IMG/VR virus record: IMGVR_UViG_3300020437_000005
Location: 1 to 64,000 of that record
From: a virus
Strand: one strand, 5' to 3'
DNA length: 64,000 nucleotides
The notes under the pieces were generated by a model, which had not been told where the DNA came from, ran no database searches, and saw only the letters and a program-made list of their open reading frames with translations. Each line of letters begins with the position of its first letter. Within the stretch, counting starts at the first letter, position 1. A program made the position numbers and the translations under genes. Shown here piece by piece: positions 50,097 to 58,500 of this stretch.

Positions 50097-50411
50097 ATGC
50101 GTAAGATCGAAACTCTGATGAACAAAGCAATCGCGGACGGCAAAGATTGGTCGCTCGATAACACTAGAGTCGAGTCCTACGGTGACATCGCCCACGTCTA
50201 TCTTTACGGCAAACTTATCTCAAGAATCGGCGAAGGTTGGATACAATTATTCGACGGAGGTAAGCAATCGAAGACCACCAAATCTCGCCTGAATGCTGTA
50301 CTCGAAGCGAATGGATTGCCGGGTGAACGTGTCTTTCAACGCAATCGTCAGTGGTTCGTTAACTACAACGGACATCCAATTCCTTTCTTCTCAGGTATGC
50401 GTATGAATTGA
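50097..50411 (+). CDS. Conserved small phage protein (MRKIE... KTTKSRLNA type)
   Basis: 104 residues: MRKIETLMNKAIADGKDWSL, VYLYGKLISRIGEGWIQLFDGG, KQSKTTKSRLNAVLEANGLPG, RQWFVNYNGHPIPFFSGMRM. This is a pattern I have seen in many phages and some bacterial mobile elements (...VxLHGNxIA...DGGWxTxTTKSRLNAxL...). Function not established. No Shine-Dalgarno sequence is visible. Confidence 0.85.
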   Translation: MRKIETLMNKAIADGKDWSLDNTRVESYGDIAHVYLYGKLISRIGEGWIQLFDGGKQSKTTKSRLNAVLEANGLPGERVFQRNRQWFVNYNGHPIPFFSGMRMN

Positions 50412-50424
50412 TAAAGTATCGGTA

Positions 50425-50462
50425 ACCTGGGCACGTTAGCGTTGCATCGGTAAGTCCCAGGT
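50425..50462 (+). terminator. Hairpin after 50097 gene, possible terminator or RNA element
   Basis: ACCTGGG (50425) pairs perfectly with CCCAGGT (50456) around a 24-base loop; only a weak T-rich tail follows. It may be an attenuator or a stabilising 3' structure. Confidence 0.5.
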
Positions 50463-50495
50463 CTTCATTCTTCACTAACACTTTTCTCTTTTATT

Positions 50496-50630
50496 ATGTC
50501 TCGCTCAACTGCACTCGGTCTTCTCAACATCGGCGCTGACGGTAATGAAATCCTTGCCATTCTCGATGTTATCGCTGAGATCGAATCCGAGAAGGTTATC
50601 GACGAAATCGCAGATCTCCTGTTTAATTGA
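50496..50630 (+). CDS. Small conserved phage protein
   Basis: 44 residues: MSRSTALGLLNIGADGNEIL, AILDVIAEIESEKVIDEIAD, LLFN. The GNEILAILDxI phrase is familiar from a small phage protein family of unknown function. Two predicted helices. Four bases before the next gene. Confidence 0.75.
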   Translation: MSRSTALGLLNIGADGNEILAILDVIAEIESEKVIDEIADLLFN

Positions 50631-50634
50631 TACG

Positions 50635-50823
50635 ATGATCACCAACGTCGCTACAGCGTCCCGTCTAGATCTTGAGATCGCTGACACTCGGGGACAGATC
50701 AAGTACACACGTTTGAAACCACAATCACCTCGTCGTTCGTTGTTAGTCTTGACACAAACTAAGGGTCTCCGAACTAACACGAATCGAGGTAAGATTAACG
50801 ACAAACACGCTACATCGATCTGA
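50635..50823 (+). CDS. Small basic protein, unknown function
   Basis: 62 residues from ATG 50635 (MITNVATASRLDLEIADTRG), since a longer frame from 50545 lies within the preceding gene. Basic C-terminal half: KYTRLKPQSPRRSLLVLTQT, then RTNTNRGKINDKHATSI. Probably disordered or nucleic-acid binding, from composition only. A strong promoter follows its stop. Confidence 0.55.
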   Translation: MITNVATASRLDLEIADTRGQIKYTRLKPQSPRRSLLVLTQTKGLRTNTNRGKINDKHATSI

Positions 50824-50833
50824 CACGATTGCA

Positions 50834-50859
50834 GAGGGGTTGACAACACTCAATCCCTC
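50834..50859. repeat. 10-bp inverted repeat over a promoter -35 box
   Basis: GAGGGGTTGA pairs with TCAATCCCTC across a 6-base spacer (nine Watson-Crick pairs and one G-T). It covers TTGACA of the promoter at 50840, an arrangement typical of repressor operators. Confidence 0.6.
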
Positions 50860-50868
50860 TGATATACT
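50840..50868 (+). promoter_or_regulatory. Consensus sigma-70 promoter with overlapping palindrome
   Basis: TTGACA, 17-base spacer, TATACT. Transcription would start near 50875, giving a ~140-base leader before the gene at 51017. That leader contains GTTGGG and CCCAAC arms and a long A-run. Confidence 0.85.
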
Positions 50869-51016
50869 GACAGTAGGTATCGCAGTGTTGGGCGTTTATC
50901 GTCGTTCGTTGATGCGTCGCGTGTATATAAAAAAACCCAACTTCCCTAACCTACAACGGACCGAATTCGAGAGGTATATATAATTCAACTTTTGTTTTGA
51001 TGCGGAGAAAAAAATT

Positions 51017-51202
51017 TTGCCCAGAAAAATTTCGCCCCAAAAGGTTTATCACATATACGCAAAGAATGAGTGTTTATACAAGAATCTAACAGAAGGACAA
51101 TTTAAGAAGACATGGATAACCCTCAATGGTATGGTCGGAATCATGAAAACCGATTATGTGGTTGAGGATTTGTCATATGAGGAGATAATAGTATCTGATT
51201 GA
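51017..51202 (+). CDS. Small conserved cyanophage protein, TTG start
   Basis: 61 residues: MPRKISPQKVYHIYAKNECL, YKNLTEGQFKKTWITLNGMV, GIMKTDYVVEDLSYEEI. Related sequences (HIYAKxxCxxxxLxExEFxxTWxxLNxMVGxxKTDY) are common in marine cyanophages, function unknown. No ATG is in frame upstream of the conserved part. TTG 51017, nine bases after GGAG, is the best start. Its end overlaps a perfect sigma-70 promoter for the next gene. Confidence 0.8.
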   Translation: MPRKISPQKVYHIYAKNECLYKNLTEGQFKKTWITLNGMVGIMKTDYVVEDLSYEEIIVSD

Positions 51203-51227
51203 CAGTGCATATATAAACTGTTATAAT
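51199..51227 (+). promoter_or_regulatory. Perfect sigma-70 promoter
   Basis: TTGACA, 17-base spacer, TATAAT, with its -35 box overlapping the preceding stop. It reads into the glycosyltransferase-like gene at 51251. Confidence 0.92.
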
Positions 51228-51250
51228 TGATATGAAGTTAATTCAAACTT

Positions 51251-52027
51251 ATGGCTAAAGGATTTACTGTTAAGGCAAATGCCCCCACAGCGCCTAAAGA
51301 GGAAGAGTGGGACTATGACGCGATTAAAGAGCGTATGAAAGGGAAGACGATTGTATTCTGTCTTCCAGGAAGAGGATGTTCGTATACCTTTCTAAAAAAC
51401 TTTGTACAGATGTGTTTTGATCTGGTACAGAATGGAATGGCTATTCAGATCAGTCAAGACTATTCATCCATGGTGAACTTCGCACGTTGTAAGTGTTTAG
51501 GTGCAAATGTTCTCCGTGGTCCTAATCAAGCACCATGGGACGGTAAACTGCAGTATGACTATCAACTGTGGATTGACAGTGATATTGTCTTTAACTCTCA
51601 GAAGTTCTGGCAACTTTGTGATCTTGCAGTTCCTGCTGAAGGTGAAGAACGTGATATCACCGCTGGTTGGTATTGCACAGAAGACGGTCAAACATCTTCT
51701 GTTGCACACTGGTTGGACGAAGAAGACTTCCGTGGTAATGGTGGTGTCATGAATCATGAAACACTGGAAACCATGGCAAATCGTCAGAAACCATTCACTG
51801 TAGATTACACAGGCTTTGGATGGGTCATGATTAAGAATGGCGTATTTGAGAATGACAAAATGGTTTATCCATGGTTTGCGCCTAAAATGCAGGTATTTGA
51901 AAGTGGTGAAGTTCAAGACATGTGCGGCGAGGATGTCTCATTCTGTCTAGATGCAAAAGAAGCAGGTTATGAAATCTGGTGCGACCCACGCATTCGTGTC
52001 GGTCATGAAAAGACTCGTGTAATTTGA
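51251..52027 (+). CDS. GT-A-type glycosyltransferase-like protein
   Basis: 258 residues. KTIVFCLPGRGCSYTFLKNF begins a nucleotide-sugar-binding Rossmann-like region. LWIDSDIVF carries a DxD motif (Asp109-Ser-Asp111), the metal/NDP-sugar site of GT-A enzymes. CGEDVSFCLDAKEAGYEIWC and RVGHEK (residues ~225-255) match the acceptor- and metal-side motifs of such enzymes (E/D-D and a late His). Related proteins are frequent in T4-like cyanophages. Substrate unknown: phage DNA, host surface glycans or a virion protein are all possible. It has its own perfect host promoter, suggesting early action in the host. Confidence 0.82.
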   Translation: MAKGFTVKANAPTAPKEEEWDYDAIKERMKGKTIVFCLPGRGCSYTFLKNFVQMCFDLVQNGMAIQISQDYSSMVNFARCKCLGANVLRGPNQAPWDGKLQYDYQLWIDSDIVFNSQKFWQLCDLAVPAEGEERDITAGWYCTEDGQTSSVAHWLDEEDFRGNGGVMNHETLETMANRQKPFTVDYTGFGWVMIKNGVFENDKMVYPWFAPKMQVFESGEVQDMCGEDVSFCLDAKEAGYEIWCDPRIRVGHEKTRVI

Positions 52028-52038
52028 GGTAAAGACTT

Positions 52039-52179
52039 ATGGCAATGCGTTCAAAGACCGGAGATCTGATTGTTCCAACTCCGAAAAACACTCGTCAAGG
52101 GACGGGCAAACATACCAAATATGCCGCAACGTCTCGTAATAAAGCGCGAAAGCGTTACCGTGGCCAGGGAAGAGGTTAA
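52039..52179 (+). CDS. Small basic conserved cyanophage protein
   Basis: 46 residues: MAMRSKTGDLIVPTPKNTRQ, GTGKHTKYAATSRNKARKRY, RGQGRG. Extremely basic. I recall near-identical proteins (MAMRSKTGDLIVPTPK...TSRNKARKRYRGQGR) in many marine T4-like phages, always small and without known function. It is likely to bind nucleic acid or ribosomes. It follows the glycosyltransferase by 11 bases. Confidence 0.85.
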   Translation: MAMRSKTGDLIVPTPKNTRQGTGKHTKYAATSRNKARKRYRGQGRG

Positions 52180-52182
52180 ATA
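52176..52182 (+). promoter_or_regulatory. T4-type late promoter motif (TTAAATA)
   Basis: TTAAATA overlaps the stop of the small basic gene and lies 26 bases before the start at 52209. It marks the return to late genes. Confidence 0.5.
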
Positions 52183-52208
52183 AGAGAAGAGTTTATAAAA
52201 TTTAATAT

Positions 52209-52865
52209 ATGTCTTGTTTAATCTCTAACTTACCTTCAGAAGAAGTATGGGTCCGAAAAGAGTATCTTACGGATCATCAGAGTGGACACGGACAATTTGT
52301 AAAGGGCGTTTGGGTATCTGTTAAGTCGATACCTGGACGCGCTTTTTATTTTGAGACATATTTGCCAGAGTATGCTGCGATGTATGATAAATTACCAATC
52401 GCCGCGTTTCTCTCGGAACCAAAGACACCAGATCCAGATATGGATCTTCCAAACTTACAATTCTGGAATTGCATGGACTACGGTGTAGTGACCGTAGATA
52501 AGAAGTTTATAGGTTCTATGGACTTTGAGTGCTACACAAGAGATCATGGACCTCAGAGGGGATCCTACGTATGTACCATAGACAATTATCATCATGATCC
52601 AGACTACGTTGACTATGCAACAAGTGAAAATCCTGCAGAACATAAATCACACAATCTAATTCAACTAGATAATGGTCAGTTTTGTTTATATCCAAATAAT
52701 AGACTAAGAATATATGACAATAGTTTAACTCCGAAGACTCCAAAAACTCCAGACTTCAAAGTGTCTACCATAGAATATCAAGTTGAACGTGGATATGATC
52801 GTTTAGGAATGGGTAATGAAGAAGAATATTTCTGGAAAACTTCGAAAGAGAGAGAAAATAAATAG
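52209..52865 (+). CDS. Conserved cyanophage protein, unknown function
   Basis: 218 residues: MSCLISNLPSEEVWVRKEYL, TDHQSGHGQFVKGVWVSVKS, IPGRAFYFETYLPEYAAMYDKLP. This is one of the most conserved proteins of marine T4-like cyanophages, in my recollection, and it usually lies just upstream of the baseplate genes, as here. Mixed alpha/beta with several conserved Trp, His and Cys (FWNCMDYG, TRDHGPQRGSYVC). No established function. Confidence 0.88.
   Translation: MSCLISNLPSEEVWVRKEYLTDHQSGHGQFVKGVWVSVKSIPGRAFYFETYLPEYAAMYDKLPIAAFLSEPKTPDPDMDLPNLQFWNCMDYGVVTVDKKFIGSMDFECYTRDHGPQRGSYVCTIDNYHHDPDYVDYATSENPAEHKSHNLIQLDNGQFCLYPNNRLRIYDNSLTPKTPKTPDFKVSTIEYQVERGYDRLGMGNEEEYFWKTSKERENK
52858..52864 (+). 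promoter_or_regulatory. T4-type late promoter motif (ATAAATA)
   Basis: ATAAATA at the end of the preceding gene, 59 bases before the start at 52924. The resulting leader contains a perfect hairpin. Confidence 0.5.
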
Positions 52866-52893
52866 TTTACTGGGATAGAACCCCTAAAAAAGT

Positions 52894-52913
52894 TCTGATT
52901 TGTTCAAATCAGA
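52894..52913 (+). promoter_or_regulatory. Perfect hairpin abutting ribosome-binding site
   Basis: TCTGATTTG paired with CAAATCAGA around a TT loop (9 bp). Its right arm runs into AGAGGA, the likely ribosome-binding site for ATG 52924, so folding could limit initiation. Confidence 0.55.
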
Positions 52914-52923
52914 GGAAAATCTC

Positions 52924-53058
52924 ATGGCTAACTCTCCTGTAGATAAGAGTAAAGATTTCATCAAGTCTGGCATGACACTAATTACAGAACTTGCAAGCGA
53001 TAAACATTTAAAGAAGTCAAAAAAAGTTGATAAAACTAAGATAAATAAGTCAGAATAA
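52924..53058 (+). CDS. Small basic cyanophage protein
   Basis: 44 residues: MANSPVDKSKDFIKSGMTLI, TELASDKHLKKSKKVDKTKI, NKSE. Basic, Lys-rich C terminus. A small gene at this place (directly before gp25) is usual in marine T4-like phages, in my recollection. Function unknown. The late motif of gp25 lies inside its last codons. Confidence 0.72.
   Translation: MANSPVDKSKDFIKSGMTLITELASDKHLKKSKKVDKTKINKSE
53041..53047 (+). promoter_or_regulatory. T4-type late promoter motif (ATAAATA)
   Basis: ATAAATA lies 20 bases before gp25 and within the end of the preceding gene. Confidence 0.6.
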
Positions 53059-53067
53059 TAATATTTC

Positions 53068-53469
53068 ATGCCTCTAGAAAGGGTAAGTCAAGGTTTTAAA
53101 GACATAAGCATGTCGTTTCAGAGTAACCCTCTGAACAAAGATCTTCTTGCCATCAAAAATGAGAACGCAATTGCAAGGTCAATCAAGAATATAGTTTTCA
53201 CAGAACCCGGAGAAAAGTTTTTTAATCCAGATTTCGGGTCTAAACTCTATTCGATTCTATTCGAGAATATTGATGACATCTCAGCAATTAAAATTAAAGA
53301 CCAAATTGAACAATCTATAAGAAACTTTGAACCCAGAGTTAATTTAATTGAAGTCGAAGTGTTCCCAGATTTTGACAATAACGGTTTTGATGTGAAAATC
53401 ATTTATAGAATCATAGGAGTTGACATTGCTCCACAAGAATTACAGTTTATCTTGCAACCAACCAGGTAA
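53068..53469 (+). CDS. 25: Baseplate wedge subunit gp25
   Basis: 133 residues, almost the same length as T4 gp25 (132). It contains the GPW/gp25 family core: IVFTEPGEKFFNPDFGSKLY, then LFENIDDISAIKIKDQIEQSI and FEPRVNLIEVEVFPD. In T4, gp25 sits at the inner baseplate wedge and helps start sheath polymerisation and the hub-wedge contact; related proteins occur in contractile tails and type VI secretion. Followed by gp6 after two bases. Confidence 0.95.
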   Translation: MPLERVSQGFKDISMSFQSNPLNKDLLAIKNENAIARSIKNIVFTEPGEKFFNPDFGSKLYSILFENIDDISAIKIKDQIEQSIRNFEPRVNLIEVEVFPDFDNNGFDVKIIYRIIGVDIAPQELQFILQPTR

Positions 53470-53471
53470 AA

Positions 53472-55514
53472 ATGCCATTAGTTAACTTTTCAAACCTGGA
53501 TTTTAATCAGGTAAAGACATCTTTAAAAGATTATTTAAAGTCAAATTCAAATTTTACTGATTATGACTTTGAAGGATCAAATCTTTCGTCTATTCTTGAC
53601 GTATTAGCGTACAATACATACATTACTTCATATAATGCTAATATGGTTGCGAATGAAGTTTTCATTGATAGCGCAACTTTGAGGGAAAATGTTGTATCTT
53701 TGGCAAAAAATATTGGATATTTACCAAGATCTAGAAAATCTGCAAGTGCTGTAATAAGTTTTTTCGTAGATACAACAAATATTTCTCCACCACCCGCTTC
53801 AATTACCCTTAGAAAAGGTCCGATAGTAGCATCTTCGTCAAAATTTGGAGGAAGCTCTTTTGTTTTTTCAATAATTGAAGATATAACGGTGCCAGTTTTT
53901 GATGGAATCGCATCTTTTAATGATGTAATCATTCATGAAGGAGTCCTCTTAACTTCAAATTTTACATTTACATCAAGAAATCCAAATCAAAAGTTTATTT
54001 TACCAAATTCTGGTATAGATACGGACCTGATTAATGTTGCAGTAAAGAGTAATGAACAATCTACATCCAGAGTTAAGTACACGTTAAAGGATAATTTGCT
54101 GGAAATTGATTCAGATTCAAAGATTTTCTTCTTACAGGAGATTGAAGGTGAAAGATATGAGATTTTCTTTGGTGATGGCATCTTTGGGCACTCTTTAGAA
54201 GAAGGTAATTTTATAACAATTGACTATATTTCTTCAAATGGAGACAGTGCTAATGGTGTCAGTCAATTTTCATTCTCTGGAAGACTCTCATATAATAGAA
54301 ATGGTGTAGAATATACGGTAACAACGGGTATTTCTCTCGTAACTACCATTTCTCCATCCTCTGGAGGACAAAATATTGAAAGTGTGGAGTCGATTCGTAA
54401 GTTTGCACCAAAAATATACGCGACTCAGAACAGGGCTGTCACTTCTGATGACTATGAAACTCTAATTCCATCAAAAATTTACCCAGAAACAGAGTCAATT
54501 TCGGTTTTTGGTGGAGAAGAAGTAGTTCCTCCACAATACGGTAAGGTTTTTATCAGTATAAAACCAAGAACAGGTGATTTTTTATCAAATTTAGCAAAAG
54601 AAAACATAAAACTCAAATTAAAGAAGTATGCGGTTGCTGGAATTGTCCCAGAAATCTTAGATTTGAAGTATCTTTATGTCGAAATCAACTCAAAAGTCTA
54701 TTACAACTCAAATTTAGCTCCAAATGCATCTTATGTGTCAAGCATTGTTCAAAATAATGCAAATAAATATGCAGAATCGACAGAATTGAACAAATATGGT
54801 GCTAGATTGAAATATAGTAAGTTTTTAAAGATAATAGATGACAGTCATGAGTCGATAACATCAAATATTACGACTGTAAATATCAGAAGAGACCTTAGAG
54901 TCGCTCTCAATACGATTGCAGAGTACTCAATTGGCTTTGGTAATGAATTTTACGTTAAATTTTCGGAAGGATTCAATATTAAAACATCTTGTTTTAGAAT
55001 TAATGGATTTGCGGAAGATGTTTACATATCAGACCTCCCAAATTTTGATCGAAAAACAGGATCTCTGTTTCTTTTTACTGTGCCAACAGAAAATTCCCAA
55101 AATCCGACCATTGTAAAGAGAAATATTGGTAAAATTGATTATGTGAGAGGTGTGATAACAATAAATCCAATTAATATAGTATCTGGAAAAATCAAGGATG
55201 GTCAAACTATTGTTGAAATATCAGCTTGTCCCAAATCTAATGATGTTGTTGGATTACAGGACCTTTATTTGCAACTAGATATTAATAATAGTAACTTCGA
55301 AACCATTATTGACGATATTTCTTCAGGTTTGGACCCATCCGCCTCCAGTTACATTGTATCTTCAAGTTATCCTGATGGAAATCTTGTTAGACCTGGAGGA
55401 AAATCCAATATAACCAATACAAATACACAGGGAGGAAATATATCTCAGACAAACCAAACAATTTCGAATGTAACAATAAATACCGGATCAAGATCTTCCG
55501 GATCATCATATTAA
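53472..55514 (+). CDS. 6: Baseplate wedge subunit gp6 (baseplate J-like)
   Basis: 680 residues, close to T4 gp6 (660). Early signatures: FDFNQVKTSLKDYLKSNS-like start (LDFNQVKTSLKDYL), then FEGSNLSSILDVLAYNTYIT and NEVFIDSATLRENVVSLAKN, typical of gp6/gpJ-type wedge proteins that form the dimeric ring of the T4 baseplate. The central DNLLEIDSDSKIFFLQEIEG and YEIFFGDGIFG segments are family-typical. The C-terminal ~80 residues are Asn/Ser/Thr-rich and low in complexity, probably disordered. Leu is mainly TTA/CTT/CTC, unlike the giant fibre gene. Confidence 0.95.
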   Translation: MPLVNFSNLDFNQVKTSLKDYLKSNSNFTDYDFEGSNLSSILDVLAYNTYITSYNANMVANEVFIDSATLRENVVSLAKNIGYLPRSRKSASAVISFFVDTTNISPPPASITLRKGPIVASSSKFGGSSFVFSIIEDITVPVFDGIASFNDVIIHEGVLLTSNFTFTSRNPNQKFILPNSGIDTDLINVAVKSNEQSTSRVKYTLKDNLLEIDSDSKIFFLQEIEGERYEIFFGDGIFGHSLEEGNFITIDYISSNGDSANGVSQFSFSGRLSYNRNGVEYTVTTGISLVTTISPSSGGQNIESVESIRKFAPKIYATQNRAVTSDDYETLIPSKIYPETESISVFGGEEVVPPQYGKVFISIKPRTGDFLSNLAKENIKLKLKKYAVAGIVPEILDLKYLYVEINSKVYYNSNLAPNASYVSSIVQNNANKYAESTELNKYGARLKYSKFLKIIDDSHESITSNITTVNIRRDLRVALNTIAEYSIGFGNEFYVKFSEGFNIKTSCFRINGFAEDVYISDLPNFDRKTGSLFLFTVPTENSQNPTIVKRNIGKIDYVRGVITINPINIVSGKIKDGQTIVEISACPKSNDVVGLQDLYLQLDINNSNFETIIDDISSGLDPSASSYIVSSSYPDGNLVRPGGKSNITNTNTQGGNISQTNQTISNVTINTGSRSSGSSY

Positions 55515-55533
55515 AGACGGATAGATAAAAAAT

Positions 55534-58500
55534 ATGTCAGAAAAAAGAATCCAATTTAATAATATTGTTCATAATCAGTTACCAACCTATGTTAGGAACG
55601 ATTTCCCCCTAATATCGGAGTTTTTGAAGCAGTATTATATTGCTCAAGAATATCAAGGAGCACCAATCGATTTAATTCAAAATATTGACAAATATATCAA
55701 ACTTGACAATATTACGAATCTGTCTTATTCAGCAAAATTAGCATCTAACATTGATTTTGATGATACAATCATCACCGTAGATGCTACAGAATCATATACT
55801 GGAACAAATCAGTTTCCAGATTCGTATGGCCTCTTAAAAATTGGAAATGAGATCATAACATATACCGGAAAAACTGATTTTTCATTTACTGGGTGTATTA
55901 GAGGATTTAGTGGGGTAGAATCGTATAGAGGAGAGGTAAATCCTGAAGAACTTGTATTTAAATCTACAGAGGCTTCTTCTCACGAGTCTGGATCGGAAAT
56001 CGTAAACTTAAGTTGCCTTTTTCTCAAAGAATTTTTGACAAAAACAAAAATACAACTTATTCCAGGACTAGAAAATAGAGAATTTACTCAAAATCTTAAT
56101 GAAAACATTTTCATCAAAAATGCAAAGGATTTTTATCTAAGTAAGGGAACTGATAGGGGTTTTGAGGTCTTATTTAAATCATTATACAATGAAGAGGTAA
56201 AAATTATTAGGCCATCAGAGTTTTTGTCAACTCCATCAAATGCCCAGTATAAAATAACAGATAACCTTATTGTCGAACCCATAGAGGGTAATCCAAATGA
56301 CTTAAAAGATAGAACTTTATATCAAGGTAGTTATGGGAAAAATATAAATTATGCATATGCTCCTATTACTGACGTTGAGGAAGTAAGAGTTGGTGTTGGA
56401 GAAACTTATTACAAACTCAAGTTAGATGCTGGATATAATAGAGATATTGGTGTTAGAGGTGCTATATACGGCGAATTTTCAGTATATCCTAAGACTCAAG
56501 TAATAGATCGAGTATCTTCCGGATCAACTGTTATAACCGTTGATTCCACTGTTGGGTTTGATTGTCCTGGAGAATTGTACTTAACGTATGATGATGAGTC
56601 TATTGGAATAGTTTCATATACATCAAAATCTTTAAATCAATTTTTTAACTGTACAAATGTATCTGGGACTATTTTAGATAAATCTGTAGTCGGAATAAAT
56701 ACGTTTGCTTGTGCGTCATTTGATGATCAAGAAATTAAAGTTAGAATAAATTCTGTTTTAAATGAGATAAATTTTTCAGACAATTCAAGATATTATAAAA
56801 GCGGAGACGTTGCTCAAATAAAAACACTTGGCGCATCAGTTGATAACGCACTAACAAAAAATTGGTTTTACAATGTATCACCAATATATAAGGTAAAAAA
56901 TATTGTCCTTGTAGATAGTTCTGACAATACATACAGAGTTAATCTGAATGTCGATCATTACTTTAAATTAGGAGATATTGGAACAATTACTTCAAATGAT
57001 GGTATATCAAAGTATTCATCTATTATTGATATTCCATCATCTAAATCTATTGTTATTAAAGGACAAGGAAATCTTTCTTTAACCAAGAGATATACGTTTA
57101 AAAGAAATTTATTAAAGTTATCTTCTAGTTTTTTCCCAGAATCTTCTTTCTATACTACAAATGTACAAAATGTATATCAGTCGAAAGTCGATAGAGATGA
57201 GTATATTATTGCATCACCATCAATTCCTCACTATGAATCCCAACCTATAGAAACTTCAGATAGATCTGTTACATTTTCTGGAGTATTTTTTGGTGAGGAA
57301 TTAAAAATTTCTTCAGGAAAAGACCATGGATTTTATACTGGAGATGCTGTTTACTATGTACCAGAAAAGATAATAACTACAACAACTGATGATGATGGCC
57401 AAGAAGTAACAAATACTGCAATTTCTTCATCACTTTTTAATGAAGATTCTGGTGGCGAGGGATTATATTTTGTAAAAAGAATTTCTTCAACAACAATAAA
57501 ACTCTCTAGGAGTAGGACAAATATCTATAAATCAGAATTCATATCTATAGATTCTCCATTAACTGTAAGGAATAATAGTATAAAGCCATTCAAACTAAAA
57601 TCAAAAACTTTAGAATCACAAAAAATATTCAGAAAAATATTAAAACCAACAAATAATGGATCCGTATTTAAAACCGATCCTGGATTTACTGGTATTTTAA
57701 TTAATGGTGTAGAAATATTAAACTATAAGTCCAACGATTTTATTAATTATGGTAAAATCAATACTATTGATATTTTATCGTCGGGATTTGACTATGATGT
57801 CATTAACCCCCCTCCAGTAAAGATAGAAGACCCTGTAGGAGTGGGTGCTGAAGGATTTGTCTCTTTATCAGGATCTCTGAGGGAAATTAGAATTTTAGAT
57901 TCTGGTTTTGATTATGAGGAGATCCCAAAAATAAGTATAACTGGTGGAAATGGTGAAGGTGCAAAAGCTTTTGCTAATATGAAATTAATTAATCATTCAT
58001 TATCATTTGATTCACAGTCTCAAGTTAATGTAGATATTTCATCATCCACTATTGGATTTTCTACATATCATAAATTTAGAAACTCTGAGAAAGTAATTTA
58101 TACTACAAATAATCAAAATCCTATTGGTGGTTTAGTACCAAATGAATCATACTTTGTATCAGTTCAAGATAATTTTTCCGTAAAACTTCACAAAAATCTT
58201 GAAGATGCTATTTCTGGAATTAATGCATTGTCCCTTCTTTCATTTGGTGTAGGAATTCATGAGTTAAAGTCGTTTAATAAAAAATCGGTAGTAGAATCTA
58301 TCAACATAGTTTCTCCGGGATCTAAGTATCAGAATAAAAAAAGATCTATAGAGCCTGTTGGAATCAATACTTCATTGAATACTATTAATATTAAAAATCA
58401 TGACTATGATACTGGAGAAATAGTCAAATATACATGTGAAGGAAATGCCGTTGGTGGGCTATCCATTGATACTGAGTATTATCTAACGAAAGTAGACGAT

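Noticed and set aside
50412-50495. tRNA-like stretch with an ACCTGGG/CCCAGGT stem
   Set aside because: Too short, with no cloverleaf, no T-loop consensus and no CCA-like end; treated as a simple hairpin.
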